Origin: Rattus norvegicus | Lineage: Eukaryota; Chordata; Mammalia; Rodentia; Muridae | Direction of reading: 5' to 3' | Length of the DNA: 64,000 nt | Assembly: GCF_036323735.1 (NCBI RefSeq) | Contig: NC_086023.1 | Span: 12,790,501-12,854,500 of the forward strand | Shown here: positions 1 through 12,551 of the stretch, piece by piece | Layout of the letters: every line of letters begins with the position of its first letter | Numbering within the stretch: the stretch's first letter is position 1 | The notes under the pieces: generated by a model | What the model was told of the DNA's origin: nothing | What the model saw: only the letters and a program-made list of their open reading frames with translations | Databases searched by the model: none | Position numbers and translations under genes: made by a program

Positions 1-458
1 TCAAAGGCCATGTGCTATTTTTTTTAAACCACACAAAGGCACATCTTAAGAGAATCCTTGAATAGTTTTTCCATATTCTGCAAAAATTATAGATTTACAG
101 TTTGCTATCCAAGATTATCAGCCCTAAAAAATATTCAGTATGAAGTTATTAACTCATATAAATAGTAAAGGGATCAGCTAATGCAGAACTTTTTTTTTAT
201 TTTACACTAAAGTAATATTGAAACATAATTATCTGAGTATCTCAAATTTCAAGGACTTCTTGGATACAGGAAACAGTGTTCACTTTTACAATTTATATCC
301 TTAGTCACCACACTGTGGTGCTTTTTGCCAATAGAGGATGCATTAAAATGAAAGGATTTACTAATGATAAATTACCTTTAAGTAGGGCATGGCAAAATGT
401 GCCTGATGGAGAGGATGGATCATGGCCAGGGGAAGTAAAAAGGGAAAAAGAGAGAAAG
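1..458. other. Intronic, AT-rich, nothing recognised
   Basis: Presumed Prex2 intron downstream of exon J. It contains short T-runs and no SINE, LINE or coding signature that I can see. Confidence 0.6.
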
Positions 459-700
459 ATAGAGCAAGTCAGGGGGTTAGAAGAGGTAGGATAGAGCTAG
501 TAAAGTGTTAGTGGAGGGGGAACAGAGCAGGTAAGGGGGTAGTAGATGAGGTGGGGGATAGAGCAGGTAAGGAAGTAGTAGGCAGGGTGGGGTATAGAGC
601 ATATCAAGGAGTTGGAGGTTAGGGTGGGAGGGGGATAGAGCAGGTTGAGGTGTTGGAGGCGGGATGGAGGAATAGAGCAGGTAAGGGTTGTAGTCAGGGT
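459..700. repeat. Purine-rich minisatellite, about seven degenerate units of 33-42 bp
   Basis: The motif ATAGAGCAGGTAAGG with a G-rich spacer recurs about seven times, with unit starts near 459, 493, 523, 557, 593, 636 and 675. All purines are on the plus strand, so the minus strand is a polypyrimidine tract that reads as an open frame rich in Pro, Leu and Tyr. That frame is an artefact of the repeat. Confidence 0.75.
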
Positions 701-2819
701 TAGCAATACTTCCTAACTTCTGAGATTGCCAGAATTTCACAGTTAAACACTTTGATTATTCTTCATCAAAATAATAAGCAGAAATAAATCAGTTAAAATG
801 ATTTCTGACTTGGTTCTAGAAGGAAATATTCTAGAAACATCCTGGAACTATTTATGCTAGCTCAGCCTTATGCATGGGTTAAAGAGCTAAGCCAGCATCT
901 TTAGGAAGAAAGGTCGGGCAGCCAGTGGCCTTGCCAAGGCTCCTAGGCTCTTCCCCACTTGTATCTCAGAGTGTAGAGTGATGAGCTGAGCCACTGGCCT
1001 GGGCTTCTTTATTGTATGCTGTGGAAATGTTAACTATCTTTAATATCATTTGCAATGGATGCATTAACTAGTAACAGTATTAATTCAATAAAGTTTTCCC
1101 GTGGATTCTCCACTGCACTTAGAATATAACCCAAAGTACCTACAATAACATCACCCCTGCAAGTCAGGCTCTGTCCATTTCTCTCCATGGGTGTCATGCT
1201 CTCCAAGGGCTAGAATCCTTCAGCCTTTCCTTGAACATGATATGCCAGTTTCCATGAATTGTTATTGTATTAATTTTTCCTGAACAGAGGCAAATGAAAT
1301 CCAATCATCCCAGATAGGCACCAATGACAGAGCAAGTAAGATTTCACAAAAGTTCAAGTTGGGGAAACCAATGAGTTTTCATGCTTTCTCACAGATCATA
1401 GATGGAGGAATGATTATAGGAATATGGCTAACCCTCAAACACCAGCAGCACCGCAATGTTCCACACCAACATGGACTGTGACCTTACGGAATCTGTACCA
1501 CATAGTCTAGGTTCTAGTCAGCCTTTTACTTCTGCATATGCCCTAGCATCTCCCGAGATCAGTGGCTGCTGATGTGGGTGGTATAGTAGAGATGAATAGC
1601 TAAAATGCCAGGCAAGGGTTTCCTGATCCTTACCAGGGAGTTTCAACAGCTTCATTACCATTAGTAGACTAAGTACCATTGTAATATTTCTCTATTCTAG
1701 TTGCCATGGCTACAGGACAAAGTCCAAGATGGCATTTCAACACCTGAGGAAATAGCATCACACAGTACGTGCAGGCATTGATTCACTTTCTGGAAGGTCT
1801 TTCCTGAATCCTGGCAAGGATATTTCCCTGTGACTCAGGCTAATGTTCAAACACCACATGTCCTTTTTCCTCTAGTTGTAGCATCAAATATGTTGGGTGA
1901 ATGCATGGCTGATTGCACAAAATATGAGCTATGGAGGCCCATGGGGTAACAAATATAGAAACAGTAGCATAAAATTCATCTACAGCATGAAAAATTTCAC
2001 TTCACCCCCTCATATGGCCTTATACAGGACAAAAAAATATCACTAGAGAGAAATAATTCTTTGCTTTAAAGCTTGGTTTCACCAACTCACTGTCTGGATA
2101 ACAATGTTCTCCTTACAATGGAAATGATAAAGAGATAAACATTAAGCTTCTAAGTAACCCATATAACATGTTTTTATGGGACTGATTCAATATGTCCTTA
2201 TTTGGTAGATGATGTCTGTTATTTTCTGATAAGTGGACAATTATATCTATCTTATCTATCTGTTCTTAACTACTTTAAGTAGGGTATACTTGCCTTCATA
2301 TTTGATAGAATACTGGTCTATCATGCTGAAGGCCTTTAGAAAGGAGTACCCAACTAGGTTGTAGCTGTAAGCCCCTCCCAAGTCCTCTAGTAGAACTCCT
2401 GATGCAGAAGGCACTATCTCTTTTTCTATGTTAACATTAATTTGTAGTGAACCTATTGCCCAGATGAGATTAAAATGGATCTACACAGAGACAATGGTGC
2501 CAATAGACAGTAAGAATCCTTATTCACAAGAACGCTCATACCCTAGGCCAAAGCCTTGATGTCTGCATCACACAGCCAATACACTGTTTTACTTATCCTA
2601 GCTTAAGTTTGCTTTCTGAAGCTTGTCATCCAAGTAATGTTTTTTTATCACACAATGGCCAAAAGGATATTTTCTGAAGTCCTATTAGTAAATAAATTAA
2701 TGAGTTCTAATGAAAGAGTAAGAGGGATACTAGGGGAATGAGGGGGAAAGGGGAAAATATCCCCTTAGAGAGGGACAGTCAATGTTCTTGAAATAGTCAA
2801 ATTGTTTCTTAGATCTAAA
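701..2819. other. Intronic, no recognisable feature
   Basis: Mixed-composition sequence without long frames. Parts of 1140-1900 look like old dispersed repeat, but I cannot name a family. Confidence 0.5.
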
Positions 2820-3234
2820 AAGAAAAAGCTGACACACAGGCTTACAGGCGGGGCAAGCCACAGTCAAAGACAGCAAGAATAGCTAACATCAGAGATAACC
2901 AGATGGCAAGAGGCAACGGCAAGAACCTAAGCAACAGAAACCAATGCCATTTGCCATCATCAGAACCCAATTCCCCCACCACAGCAAGCCCTAGATACCC
3001 CAACACACAAGAAAATCAAGATTTTGATTTAAAATCACAACTCTTGATGATATTGGAGGACATTAAGAAAGACATAAATAACCCCCCTTAAAGAAATACA
3101 GGACAACACAAGTAGAAGGCCTTAAAGAGGAAATACAAAAATCATCCAAACAGGGGAAGGAATTGAACAAAATAATCTGTATTCTAAAAACAGAAATACA
3201 AACAGTATAGAAATCACAAGGGAGACAACCCTGC

Positions 3235-3476
3235 AGACCCATGACTCCAGCTGCATATGTAGCAGAGGATAGCCCTGTTGGGCAACTGTGGTAGGAGAAG
3301 CCCTTGGTCCTGCCAAAGATGGACTCCCCAGTGTACGGGAATGTCAGGGTGGGAGGCTGGAATGGATGGATGGTTGGGTGGGAGAACACTATCATACAAG
3401 AAGGGGGGAGGGAGGGTGGGATGGGGGCAAATGGATGGGAAAATGGAAAAGGAGGTAACGTTGAAATGTAAACAAA

Positions 3477-3499
<23 letters not shown>
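3235..3499 (+). mobile_element. Nested 5'-truncated L1 3'UTR ending in (AC)n, inside L1 ORF1
   Basis: Interrupts the ORF1 homology between codons for METTLD and the following Lys/Arg-rich stretch. The segment has the Lx-type 3'UTR features: CATATGTAGCAGAGGAT, a G-rich tract (3344-3434), then a GTTGAAATGTAAACAAA tail followed by (AC)n at 3477-3498. The same element type occurs at 39254-39469. No clear target-site duplication was visible. Confidence 0.7.
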
Positions 3500-3508
<9 letters not shown>

Positions 3509-4162
3509 GAAAACCTAGGAAAGAGATCAGAAGTCATAAATAAAAGCATTACCAACAGAATACAAGAGATAGAAGAGCAAATCTCAGGGACAGAAGATAC
3601 CATAGAAAACATTGACACAACTATCAAAGGAAATGCAAAACACAAAAAACTCCTAACCCAAAACATCCAGGACACGATTTGGAGTTCAAACCTAAGGATT
3701 CTAGGTATAGAAGAGAACGAAGATTCCCAACTTAAAGGGCTAGTATCTTCAACAGAATTATTGAAAAAAAACTTCCCTAACTTAAAGAGAGAGATGCCCA
3801 TAAACATACAAGAAACGTACAGAACTGCAAAGAGATTGGACAAGAAAAGAAATTTCTCCCATCACATAATAGTCAAAACTCCAAATACACAAATGAAAGA
3901 AAGAATATTAAAAGCAATGAGGGAAAATGGTCAAGTAACATATAAAGGTAGAACTATGAGAAGCACACTAGGTCTCTCAATAGAGACTATGGAAACTAGA
4001 AGATGGGCAGATGTCATACAGGCCCTAAGAGAACACAAATGCAAGCTCAGGCTACTGTATCCAGCAAAACTCTCAATTACCATAGAAAGAGAAACCAAGA
4101 TATTCCACGACAAAACCAAATTTACACAATATCTTTCTACAAATCCACCCTACAAAGGTTAA
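3500..4162 (+). pseudogene. L1 ORF1 C-terminal remnant, still open
   Basis: About 220 codons covering the ORF1p RRM and C-terminal domain remain open, with recognisable NLRILGIEE, AYRT-like QETYRTAKRLD, HHIIVKTPN and LLYPAKLSI segments. The N-terminal coiled coil is broken by the nested insertion and an upstream stop. Any protein would have to start inside the inserted 3'UTR (ATG at 3278), so I regard this as a remnant. Confidence 0.75.
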
Positions 4163-4289
4163 TAAAAAGAAAACTCCAGCACAGGGAGGGAAATTACATC
4201 CTAGAAAAAGCAAAAAAGTAATCTTCTTTCAACTAACCAAAATAAGATAGTCACACAAATGTAATTAATTACACCTCTAACAACAAAAA

Positions 4290-5975
4290 TTACAGGAAAC
4301 AACAATCATTGGTCCCTAATAACTCTCAACATCAATGGACTCAATTCCCTAAGAAAAAGACATAGACTAACTGACTGGATATAGAAAGAGGACCCAGCAT
4401 TTTGCTACATACAGGAAACACACCTCAGTGACAAAGTTGGACACTACCTCGGAGTAAAAGGCTAGAAAATAATTTTCCAAGCAAATGGTCCCAAGAAACA
4501 AGCTTGAGTAGCCATTCTAATATCAAAGAAAATTGAGTTTCAATTAAAAGTTACCAAAAATGATAAGGAAGGACACTTCATATTCATTGAAAAAAAACCC
4601 AGGACAATAAATTCTCAATTCTGAATATCTAAGTTCCAAATGCAAGGGCACCTACATTCATAAAAGAAACCTTACTAAAGATCAAAGAACACATTGCATC
4701 TTATACAATAAGAGTGGGAGAGTTCAACACCCCATTTTCATCAATGGACAGATTATGGAAACAGAGACTAATCAGAGACACAGAGAAACTAACGTAAGTT
4801 ATAAACCAAATGGATTTAACAGATTATTTATGGAACATTTCATCCTAAAGCAAAACAATATACCTTCTTCTCAGCACATTATAGTACCTTCTCCAGAACT
4901 GACAATATAATTGGTCACAAAACAGGCCTCAACAGATACAAGGAGATTGAAATAATCCCATGCATATTATAAGATCACCATGGACTAAGGCTGGTCTTTA
5001 ATAACAACAAAAATGACAGAAAGCCCACATACACATGGAAGCTGAACAATGCTCTACTCAATGATAAGGAAGAAATAATAAAGAAATTAAAGACTTTTTA
5101 GAATTTAATGAAAATGAAGGCACAACATACCCAAACTTATGGGACACAATGAAAGCAATGTTAAGAGGAAAACTCAAAGCTCTGAGTGCCTCCAAAAAGA
5201 AACTGGAGAGGGCATACACTAGCAGCTTGACAGCACACCTAAAAGCTCTAGAACAAAAAGAAGCAAATGAACCCAAGAGAAGTAGAAGGCAGGAAATAAT
5301 CAAACTCAGGACTGAGTGTAAACAAAAAGAACTTGACAAAGAATCAACAAAACCAGCCTAAACAGAGGGCACAGAGGGAGTATCTAAATTAAGAAAATAA
5401 GAAATGGAAAGTTAGAGTCCAGAGAATCAAATAACCCTATTAAAAATGGGATACAGAGCTAAACAAAGAATTCTCAACTGAGGAATATCTAATGGGTAAA
5501 GAGCACCTAAAGAAATGTTCAACATCCTTAGTCATCAGGGAAATGCAAATCAAAACAACCCTGAGATTCCACCTCACACCAGTCAGAATGGCTAAGATCA
5601 AAACTCAGGTGACAACTTATTGGTGGGACTGCAAACTGGTACAACCACTATGAAAATCAATCTGGAGGTTCCTCAGAAAATTGGACATAGTTCTGAGGAC
5701 CCAGCTATATCTCCTGAGCATATACCCAAAAGATGCTACAACATACAAGGACACATGCTCCACTATGTTCATTGCAGTCTTATTTATAATAGCCAGAACC
5801 TGGAAAGAACCCAGATGTCCCTCAACAGAGGAATGGACACAGAAAATGTGGTACATCTACACAATGGAGTACTACTCGGCTATTAAAAACAACGACTTCA
5901 TAAAATTCATAGGCAAATGGATGGAACTAGAAAATATCATGCTGAGTGAGGTAACCCAATCACAAAAAACAGAAC

Positions 5976-6020
<45 letters not shown>

Positions 6021-6035
6021 TATGCACCCACTGAT
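4290..6035 (+). pseudogene. L1 ORF2 remnant: broken endonuclease plus C-terminus, no reverse transcriptase
   Basis: The 5' part resembles intact ORF2 (LNINGLN-like start at about 4326, QETHL at 4408) but carries many stops and indels. Sequence at 5361-5440 passes from the equivalent of about 14880 to about 16870 of the intact L1, a loss of roughly 2 kb including the whole RT core and FADD motif. The C-terminal part keeps the WYIYTMEYYSAIKNN motif near 5850-5900, then (AC)n at 5979-6018. Confidence 0.85.
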
Positions 6036-6310
6036 AAGTGGATATTAGCCCCAAAGCTTGGATTACTTATGATACAATCCACAGATCCCATGAAGTTCAA
6101 GAAGAAGACAACCAAAGTGCGGATGCTTCAGTCCTTCTTAGAAGGGGAAACAAAAATATTCACAGGAGGATATATGGAGACAAAGTTTGGAGCAGAGACT
6201 GAAGGAAATGCCATCCAGAGACTGCCCCACCTGGGGATCCAGCCCATACACAGCCACCAAACTCACACAATATTGCAGTTCTCAGATCTGCAATAAAAAG
6301 AAAAAAAAAG

Positions 6311-7534
6311 ACTGAATCATGGGGAAAGCTTGTTCCAACCCAGACAATGGGGCACTCTTAGCCATTTTTAAGAAATTTGTAGCTGGCGCTGACATTAAAA
6401 GGGTTGGGGACTGTTCTTTGAGATCTTATTTTGGAATTGATCTTCAATTCTCACTACACATTAATCTCTTAGGCACCTTTTGAAATCCCTGGTGTCCAGG
6501 ACTTATTCCACATCTATAATAAATGAATACAAAGAAGACTTTATCAATATGAGATGAATGTGAGGCACAGCTCCCTGGGGAGTTGGAAACAGAGAAAGCA
6601 GATGCTGACGGAGAATGAGAAGACAAGAGAGGGCAAGGATCGTAGTAGTGAGGAAGGACAAATGACTGATCTGTCTGCAGAGAAAAAGAAGTGTAGGGTT
6701 AGGTCATGAAAGAGCCTAACCGCCAAACTAAGGGGCTTGTTATTCCTTTTGAAGGCAACTAGAAATCACTAAAGACCTGCTAGCCAAAATATGGCACGGC
6801 CTGGGAGCACAAGTCTGAGGGGGTGAATGAAAGACCGCTGCCTTGAGACAGGGTTAAGTAGGATAATTCAACAGTGGTCCATTTTCTTAAAGGGAGTACA
6901 TGGGTGCATGCTCAAGATCGTGTGTTCTGTAGAAATGCTTCAATATTGCATCTAATTCAAAGACAACATAGCAATACTCTTCACAAGTTAGGAAGGCAAA
7001 ATTCTACTCTAATAATCATCAACGGGAAGATTTTCTCAAGACTGAACTTCTTAAGCCAATGCTTCTTGGTCAGGGAAGGAGAAACAAAATATGAATTTAA
7101 GATTAACATTTTCCTTTCCTATGGATCGAGTTAGTACAATATATACTTCTGAAAAACAGTGATGTCAACAAGAAAACAAAATTAAAGCAGGCTAAGACAT
7201 TCTAAATTTGAATCACTGGGACATCAGAATGCATTTGCTAAGGAAGTCTACATAAGTATTTGAAAAAATGAGGGGACTTAAAGCTTTTTTGAAATGACAA
7301 ACAATGGCTGAAGTAGAGAGCACAGGAGAAAGGACAGATGTGTGAGACAAGTTCAGGCCAGTGCCACTGGAGGAAATCACCAGCACTAACACACACACCC
7401 TGCTGGTCATTTAGGTACTTATTTAATTTTCAGTGTTCAGCCACATTAATGAAGGGAAAACAAAATAACCACAATAGACTTTTTTTTTAGTTATTAAGAC
7501 CCAAGCTAGAACAAAATAAATTTCCCTTTAAAAA
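6311..7534. other. Intronic, no recognisable feature
   Basis: No splice-bounded coding segment and no repeat family recognised. Short random frames on both strands are ignored. Confidence 0.5.
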
Positions 7535-7614
7535 TGTTAAGCGAAATAAGCCAGACTAATAAAGATAGATAACACAGCATCTTATAAGAGGACTATAAAA
7601 ATTAATATCTTTCT

Positions 7615-7662
<48 letters not shown>

Positions 7663-7850
7663 TGTAGCCTGAAATTGTAAGGAGGATCATAAGAAGGGAG
7701 GAAGAGATTTCAAGAGAAGGAAGAATAAGGAAAACATAGTAATGGAGTCCAGTAGACATGTACATAGCAGAGGGAACTAATGGGCTGAGAGGAAAGAGAT
7801 CAATCAGCAGATGGCAGGGAGAAAAGGGCTGAAAGAATACTCTGAGGGAG
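7535..7850 (+). mobile_element. Old L1 (Lx-type) 3' end with internal (TG)n
   Basis: Begins with TTAAGCGAAATAAGCCAGAC, the typical ORF2 C-terminal sequence of old L1s, followed by (TG)n at 7616-7660 and a GA-rich 3'UTR (GGAGGATCATAAGAAGGG). Divergent and non-coding. Confidence 0.6.
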
Positions 7851-8040
7851 ACTATATATATTTTTCATATATTGTGGAATATATATGTACATATGTATAT
7901 ATAGTATGTATAATATTTTGCAATAGTATTTTCATCTATATGAATATATAGATGTATGAAATATATGTCGATATAAAATGTAAATATATGAAATATCTAT
8001 AGATGTATGAAATTTGTATAAATACTATAACGAAATACGT
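7851..8040. repeat. AT-rich tandem-like tract
   Basis: Many TATA, ATGTATATA and GAAATATA motifs, partly repeating the phrase ATAGATGTATGAAATAT. Probably a degenerate microsatellite. Confidence 0.6.
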
Positions 8041-9562
8041 TTTTGTATGCTAACTTAAAAAGATAAAAAAGAATGGTCTAATCTGTCAAGTAATTTTAAT
8101 AGTGATCTGACAAGTAGCTCACTCAGGAGGGAAGAATATATGTTAATTGTTGTTGAAAATAAAACCTTTTAAGTTATAATCCAGTTCCCTTTCACTAGCG
8201 ATGGTTAATTTTTATTGCCTTTGAATTATCAATGAAATTCATGGTTCCCTTTTGGGGTTTTTAGTCCTGTTAATAAAAAATTTTAAATGGGTATGGAAGG
8301 AATTTCAAAAATCATTCTGTTAGAATCTCCAAGGAAAAACAATAGAACAGGCAAGCTATAAATCTCAGAAACTGAAGGCAGGAGGGAGATAAGTAAGTAG
8401 AAGAAAAAGCTACTCCACTTTGAGTGTGAGTCTAAGGAAGTCTTCACATTTAGCAAAGCAGCTACATGATATAAGGAGAAGGCACTGGGTCACCTTCAGA
8501 CATAGGTTAACAAAATAAAAATTTTGAGCAAGCTTAGGTTTTTGACTAGGATCAGAGAGACGGGGGAGGGAGGGAGGAGGGGAGAAGGAAGGGGGAAGAG
8601 TTTCACACTCAGAGTTAGAATTCCAAAAAAACAGGCAGGCTTAGCAGTATGGCATGGGCAGAAGGGGCTTCTGCACATTACCAGTGCATCTTCTCAGTGA
8701 GGAAAATTATTCCTCCCATCTCCTTAGCATATCTTCAGTTGTGGTGTTCTTCTGGTGAGGTGATTGGCAGCCCCAGCTGCAGGGGACAGTCCTATGTGAT
8801 GTTCTAATCTTAGGAGAGGTGAAATCAAGTCTCCACTCAGGGCCTGAGGCAAAACTCGGAATCTATTCTTTGGGTCAGGAGGAAGTAGTTTTCCATTAAA
8901 GAGACTCCACAAAGCCCCGATACCTCTACTCTTCCATATGTTATTTTAAATCCTAAGGAGAGAGAAGCTGACATTTGCTTTCATTGTATTACCAGAGAAA
9001 TAAGTTAGGTCTAAAGTCAACCATGACAAAAGAATCTATCATCCATGGCTTCCAACTCTGCTAATATCTAGGATAACTGCACAGTAACAGTGTAGGAAGA
9101 AAGGCAGAATTAAAATTTAAATATTATTTACTTGGCTGCAGATAAATTTCTTCCAATAACAAGCATCTTCATATGGAGCCTTTTTTCTCCCCATGTGAGG
9201 GGCTACCTCTTTAATGCAAACAAAGGAATATACTTTCCCTGCAATTCAATGACCCTTCCTTTAGGTGGCACTATAAGATACAACAATGATATTTCCCCTG
9301 GGGACAAGGCTATACCTTAATTACATCCCTTAACTTTTCCCAGATATTAAAACCCCAACGCCACATATTCCAAACCTCTTTTTCTTAATAATTTCATGAG
9401 ACATGGCCAGAAGGGTAGTTGAGACATTAAACATTATATTATCAAAGGGAATATCATCGATAATCTAAGCTAATAAAAATGTTCACATCCCCATCATATA
9501 GCCAAAGCATTCGGCCTAATATAAAAAGAAAAGCTAAGTCAACAACAGAGGAGGTTACATAC
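8041..9562. other. Intron next to exon J, nothing recognised
   Basis: GA-rich stretch at 8558-8600; otherwise ordinary intron. No further Prex2 exon could be found here. Confidence 0.5.
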
Positions 9563-9677
9563 CTGAGCTTCTGATTGTACTGTTTGACCTTTTCCAGGGA
9601 GGCTGTGTTTATCTGCGCTTGAAACTCTTCCACGGAGATGTTGTCTCTATAGCAATATCCTTCCATGCTCTCCAGTG
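9563..9677 (-). CDS. Prex2: Prex2 exon J (115 nt), last exon found in the window
   Basis: Acceptor TTTCGCAG|CACTGG, donor AAGCTCAG|GTATGT. It reads (A)[18 protein letters not shown], then [19 protein letters not shown], with AG completing Arg in the next exon. The N.SLEKV..YN.KL pattern corresponds to the INPP4 segment VESLVRLNSYFEQF (recalled). It is separated from exon I by a 20-kb intron that contains the full-length L1. The remaining roughly 150 residues, including the degenerate phosphatase loop, should follow below position 1. Confidence 0.92.
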
Positions 9678-10297
9678 CTGCGAAACAAGTGAACAGTTTG
9701 CATGCCAACTTATAACTTAGTCACTGTGCATCTCTTCTATGCTACTAATTCTCAATATACTTAAAGTGCTGAGTATGAATACATGTGCAATAAGTAACTC
9801 CAGAAATGAATGAAAATGGGTCCTTTGCTCTCAAAACATATATATATATGTATATATATACATATATATATATATCAAACAGCTGAAAATTTATTGTTGT
9901 TGTTGTTGTTAAATAGGCAAAGGCAAGTTCTGGTTTAAACTATCCTCTATTTTTAAAGCATTTTGAATGCACTGTGGAAGACTAGACTATGCCATTCCAG
10001 AATATGCTGTTTTGGCATGAGCATTATTTTCAGCTGTTTATTTTGAGAAACTGCGGACATAGGAAGTGTTCTGAAAAAAAATGTAAAATTAAGTTTTTTG
10101 TAAAAAGAATTTATATCTTAAATGGGAGCCTACATTGTATATACCAGCACAAGGGTGTGGGGATGGGTGTCTGCATTTGCATGTACAGCCCCTTTCTGCA
10201 CCATGAAGAAGAAGGGACAAAAGTGTAATAACTTCTAATCCCTCCACAAACCACTGAGATAAATTTATACAAGAAGCCTCATCATTATTTTCCTCAT
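9678..10297. other. Intron with short AT and TTG microsatellites
   Basis: (TA)/(CATATA) repeat at 9838-9876 and (TTG)n at 9893-9910. No coding signal. Confidence 0.6.
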
Positions 10298-10660
10298 GTC
10301 TTAGAGTTTCTATTGCTGCAACCAAACACCATGACCAAAAAACAAATTGAAGCGGAAAACAAAAGGGTTTAATTGTCTTACATTTCCACACTGCTGTTCA
10401 TCACTGAAGGAAATCAGGACAAGAACTCCAACAGGGCAGGATCTGGAGACAGGAGCCGATCCAGAGGCCATGGGGTGGGGAGGTGTGTATTGCTTACTGG
10501 CTTGTTCATCATGGCTTGCTCAGCTTGCTTTCTTATAGAACTCTGGGCCACCAGTCATCCATAGGCTGGTGATCCCTCCCCACCCCCGACCACTAATTGC
10601 GAAACTGTGAGGCTCTTTCCTTTCTGAGGACTCAAGTTTTCATAAAGTTGACACAGAAAA
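10298..10660 (+). repeat. Rodent interspersed repeat (family not named)
   Basis: Begins TTAGAGTTTCTATTGCTGCA and contains CACCATGACCAA, a phrase seen in a very common rodent repeat. A related copy is interrupted by the full-length L1 at 11628-11850 and 18309-18665. I do not recall the family name with certainty. Orientation is by similarity to that copy. Confidence 0.5.
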
Positions 10661-11627
10661 CTAGCCAGTACCCCATGCCATTCTTTATAATTGGTGTTTT
10701 CTCCCTATTTGTTTCCCTGGATCTGAGTACCATTGTTTTTCTTTTCTCTGTGGGATGCATTCCAGACCTGCAGTAGACGCTGAAACAAGGGATTCTTCTG
10801 AAGCCTGATTGGATTTTCACACCATACACATGCACACCCCATAATGCCCCACACCTACATACACTTTTACAATACCTTTCTCATTTTCACAAAGCACTTA
10901 ATATTTTTATGTTCTGTAACTACTGCACCAGGATAATAGAAACACGGGATTATTTATCCTCATAATATTATGGACGAAGGAACTAGTTTTACTTTGTGTC
11001 TATTAGGTCAAGAGTAACATTTTCCCAGGAAGGTAGCATTTATGCCTCTCTTCAGCACATCCCAATTGCCAACATCACTAATTTTGCATGTTGGAGCCAT
11101 TACTCACTAAAGTCGGAATTATTTAAGAATGAGACCCTGTATAGTCAAGGACCTGATAACTGAGGTCAATTGAGTGACTCATGGGTAAGTGACTAATACA
11201 CATGTGGATATGTTGCTCAAAGGATGATCTATCATGCTCTGGTTAGATACACAACATCACACTATTCAGAATGATGTGCAATTGAAACCGTGAATCACTT
11301 ATATCTCCAATTTGCCATGTAGTGTTATCAGACCACACTTGCTAGCTGGTACACAAAACCACAAAAGTGAAACCACAGAGAAGGCAGAGACCACAGTTAA
11401 GCTGGGGTCAAAGCTGAAGAAGGACACCTGTCCCTGGCTTAACACACTCCATTCTGTACATCTTTGGCCCTACTCTGGCTCCTCAACTAATTTCCTAACG
11501 CTACCACGCTCTTTGGAAGTTAGGTTAGATTCTAGCCATGACAGGACTCATAAAAAGGGATTGAACTGCACTCAAGGAGCAGCAAGCCACAAGATACAGG
11601 AGCCTTTGCGGTGAAATCACTGCCCCA
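10661..11627. other. Intronic, no recognisable feature
   Basis: No repeat family or exon recognised. Confidence 0.5.
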
Positions 11628-11850
11628 GCATTAGTTACTTTTCTGTGATTGTAACAAAGACCCTGACAAAGAACAATCAAGAGAAAAACTAGGTATTTTA
11701 GCTTATAGTTCTGAAGGAGACACAGGGTGCCATGACAGGGAAGTCACAGTAACAGAAGCATGAGGCAAGCCTGGCAGTCAAGAATCAGACTAATCACATT
11801 TAACCCCATACAGCAAGCAGACAGGGAGAAGAGGAAGTGTGGTCAGGAAT

Positions 11851-11864
11851 AAAACTTCAGAGAA
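11851..11864. repeat. L1 target-site duplication, left copy
   Basis: AAAACTTCAGAGAA, repeated exactly at 18295-18308 after the poly(A) tail. Confidence 0.9.
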
Positions 11865-12551
11865 GAGACCCAACCGCCTGGTCAGGTGGGCACTCCTGAG
11901 GCTGCAGAGCGGAAGAGACCACCAACACTGCTCACCCCTGCCCACATCCCTGGCCCAAGAGGAAACTGTATAAGGCCTCTGGGCTCCCGTGGGGGAGGGC
12001 CCAGAAGCGGCAGGACCCCTGCCAGAGACACCGCCGGACCCTGAAGGAAACAGACCGGATAAACAGTTCTCTGCACCCAAATCCCGTGGGAGGGAGAGCT
12101 AAACCTTCAGAGAGGCAGACAAGCCTGGGAAACCAGAAGAGACTGCTCTCTGCACACACATCTCGGACGCCAGAGGAAAACACCAAAGGCCATCTGAAAC
12201 CCTGGTGCACTGAAGCTCCCGGAAGAGGCGGCACAGGTATTCCTGGTTGCTGCCGCCGCAGAGAGCCCGTGGGCAGCACCCCACGAGCGAACTTGAGCCT
12301 CGGGACCACAGGTAAGACCAACTTTTCTGCTGCAAGAAAGCTGCCTGGTGAACTCAAGACACAGGCCCACACGAACAGCTGAAGACCTGTAGAGAGGAAA
12401 AACTACACGCTCGAAAGCAGAACACTCTGTTCCCATAACTGGCTGAAAGAAAACAGGAAAACATGTCTACAGCACTCCTGACACACAGGCTTATAGGACA
12501 GTCTAGCCACTGTCAGAAATAGCAGAACAAAGTAACACTAGAGATAATCTG
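11865..12551 (+). promoter_or_regulatory. L1 5'UTR with internal promoter
   Basis: GC- and CpG-rich 687-bp leader between the target duplication and the ORF1 ATG, unlike its AT-rich surroundings. By analogy with other L1s it should act as an internal RNA polymerase II promoter (inference). It contains a strong splice-donor-like CCACAG|GTAAGA at 12312, which could splice L1-initiated transcripts. Confidence 0.7.

Larger units (their letters stand above)
2820..6310 (+). mobile_element. Decayed L1 (LINE) with nested L1 3' end and internal deletion
   Basis: Aligns in order with the intact L1 at 11865-18294: the end of the 5'UTR, the ORF1 start at 2903 (MARGNGKNLSNRNQ), ORF1 C-terminal part 3500-4162, spacer, endonuclease part 4290-5045, post-endonuclease part to about 5405, then an abrupt jump to sequence equivalent to 16880 onward, ORF2 C-terminus to about 6035, and part of the 3'UTR ending in an A-rich tail near 6300. 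ORF1 stops early at 3089-3091. ORF2 has many stops. The reverse transcriptase region is absent, so it cannot move on its own. It is antisense to Prex2. Confidence 0.9.

Noticed and set aside
3214..3843. 209-codon minus-strand frame
   Set aside because: It is the antisense shadow of L1 ORF1 and of the nested L1 3'UTR with its AC repeat.
11790..12436. Several 64-146 codon minus-strand frames over the L1 5'UTR
   Set aside because: Overlapping GC-rich frames on the antisense side of the L1 leader; no family resemblance and no consistent start.
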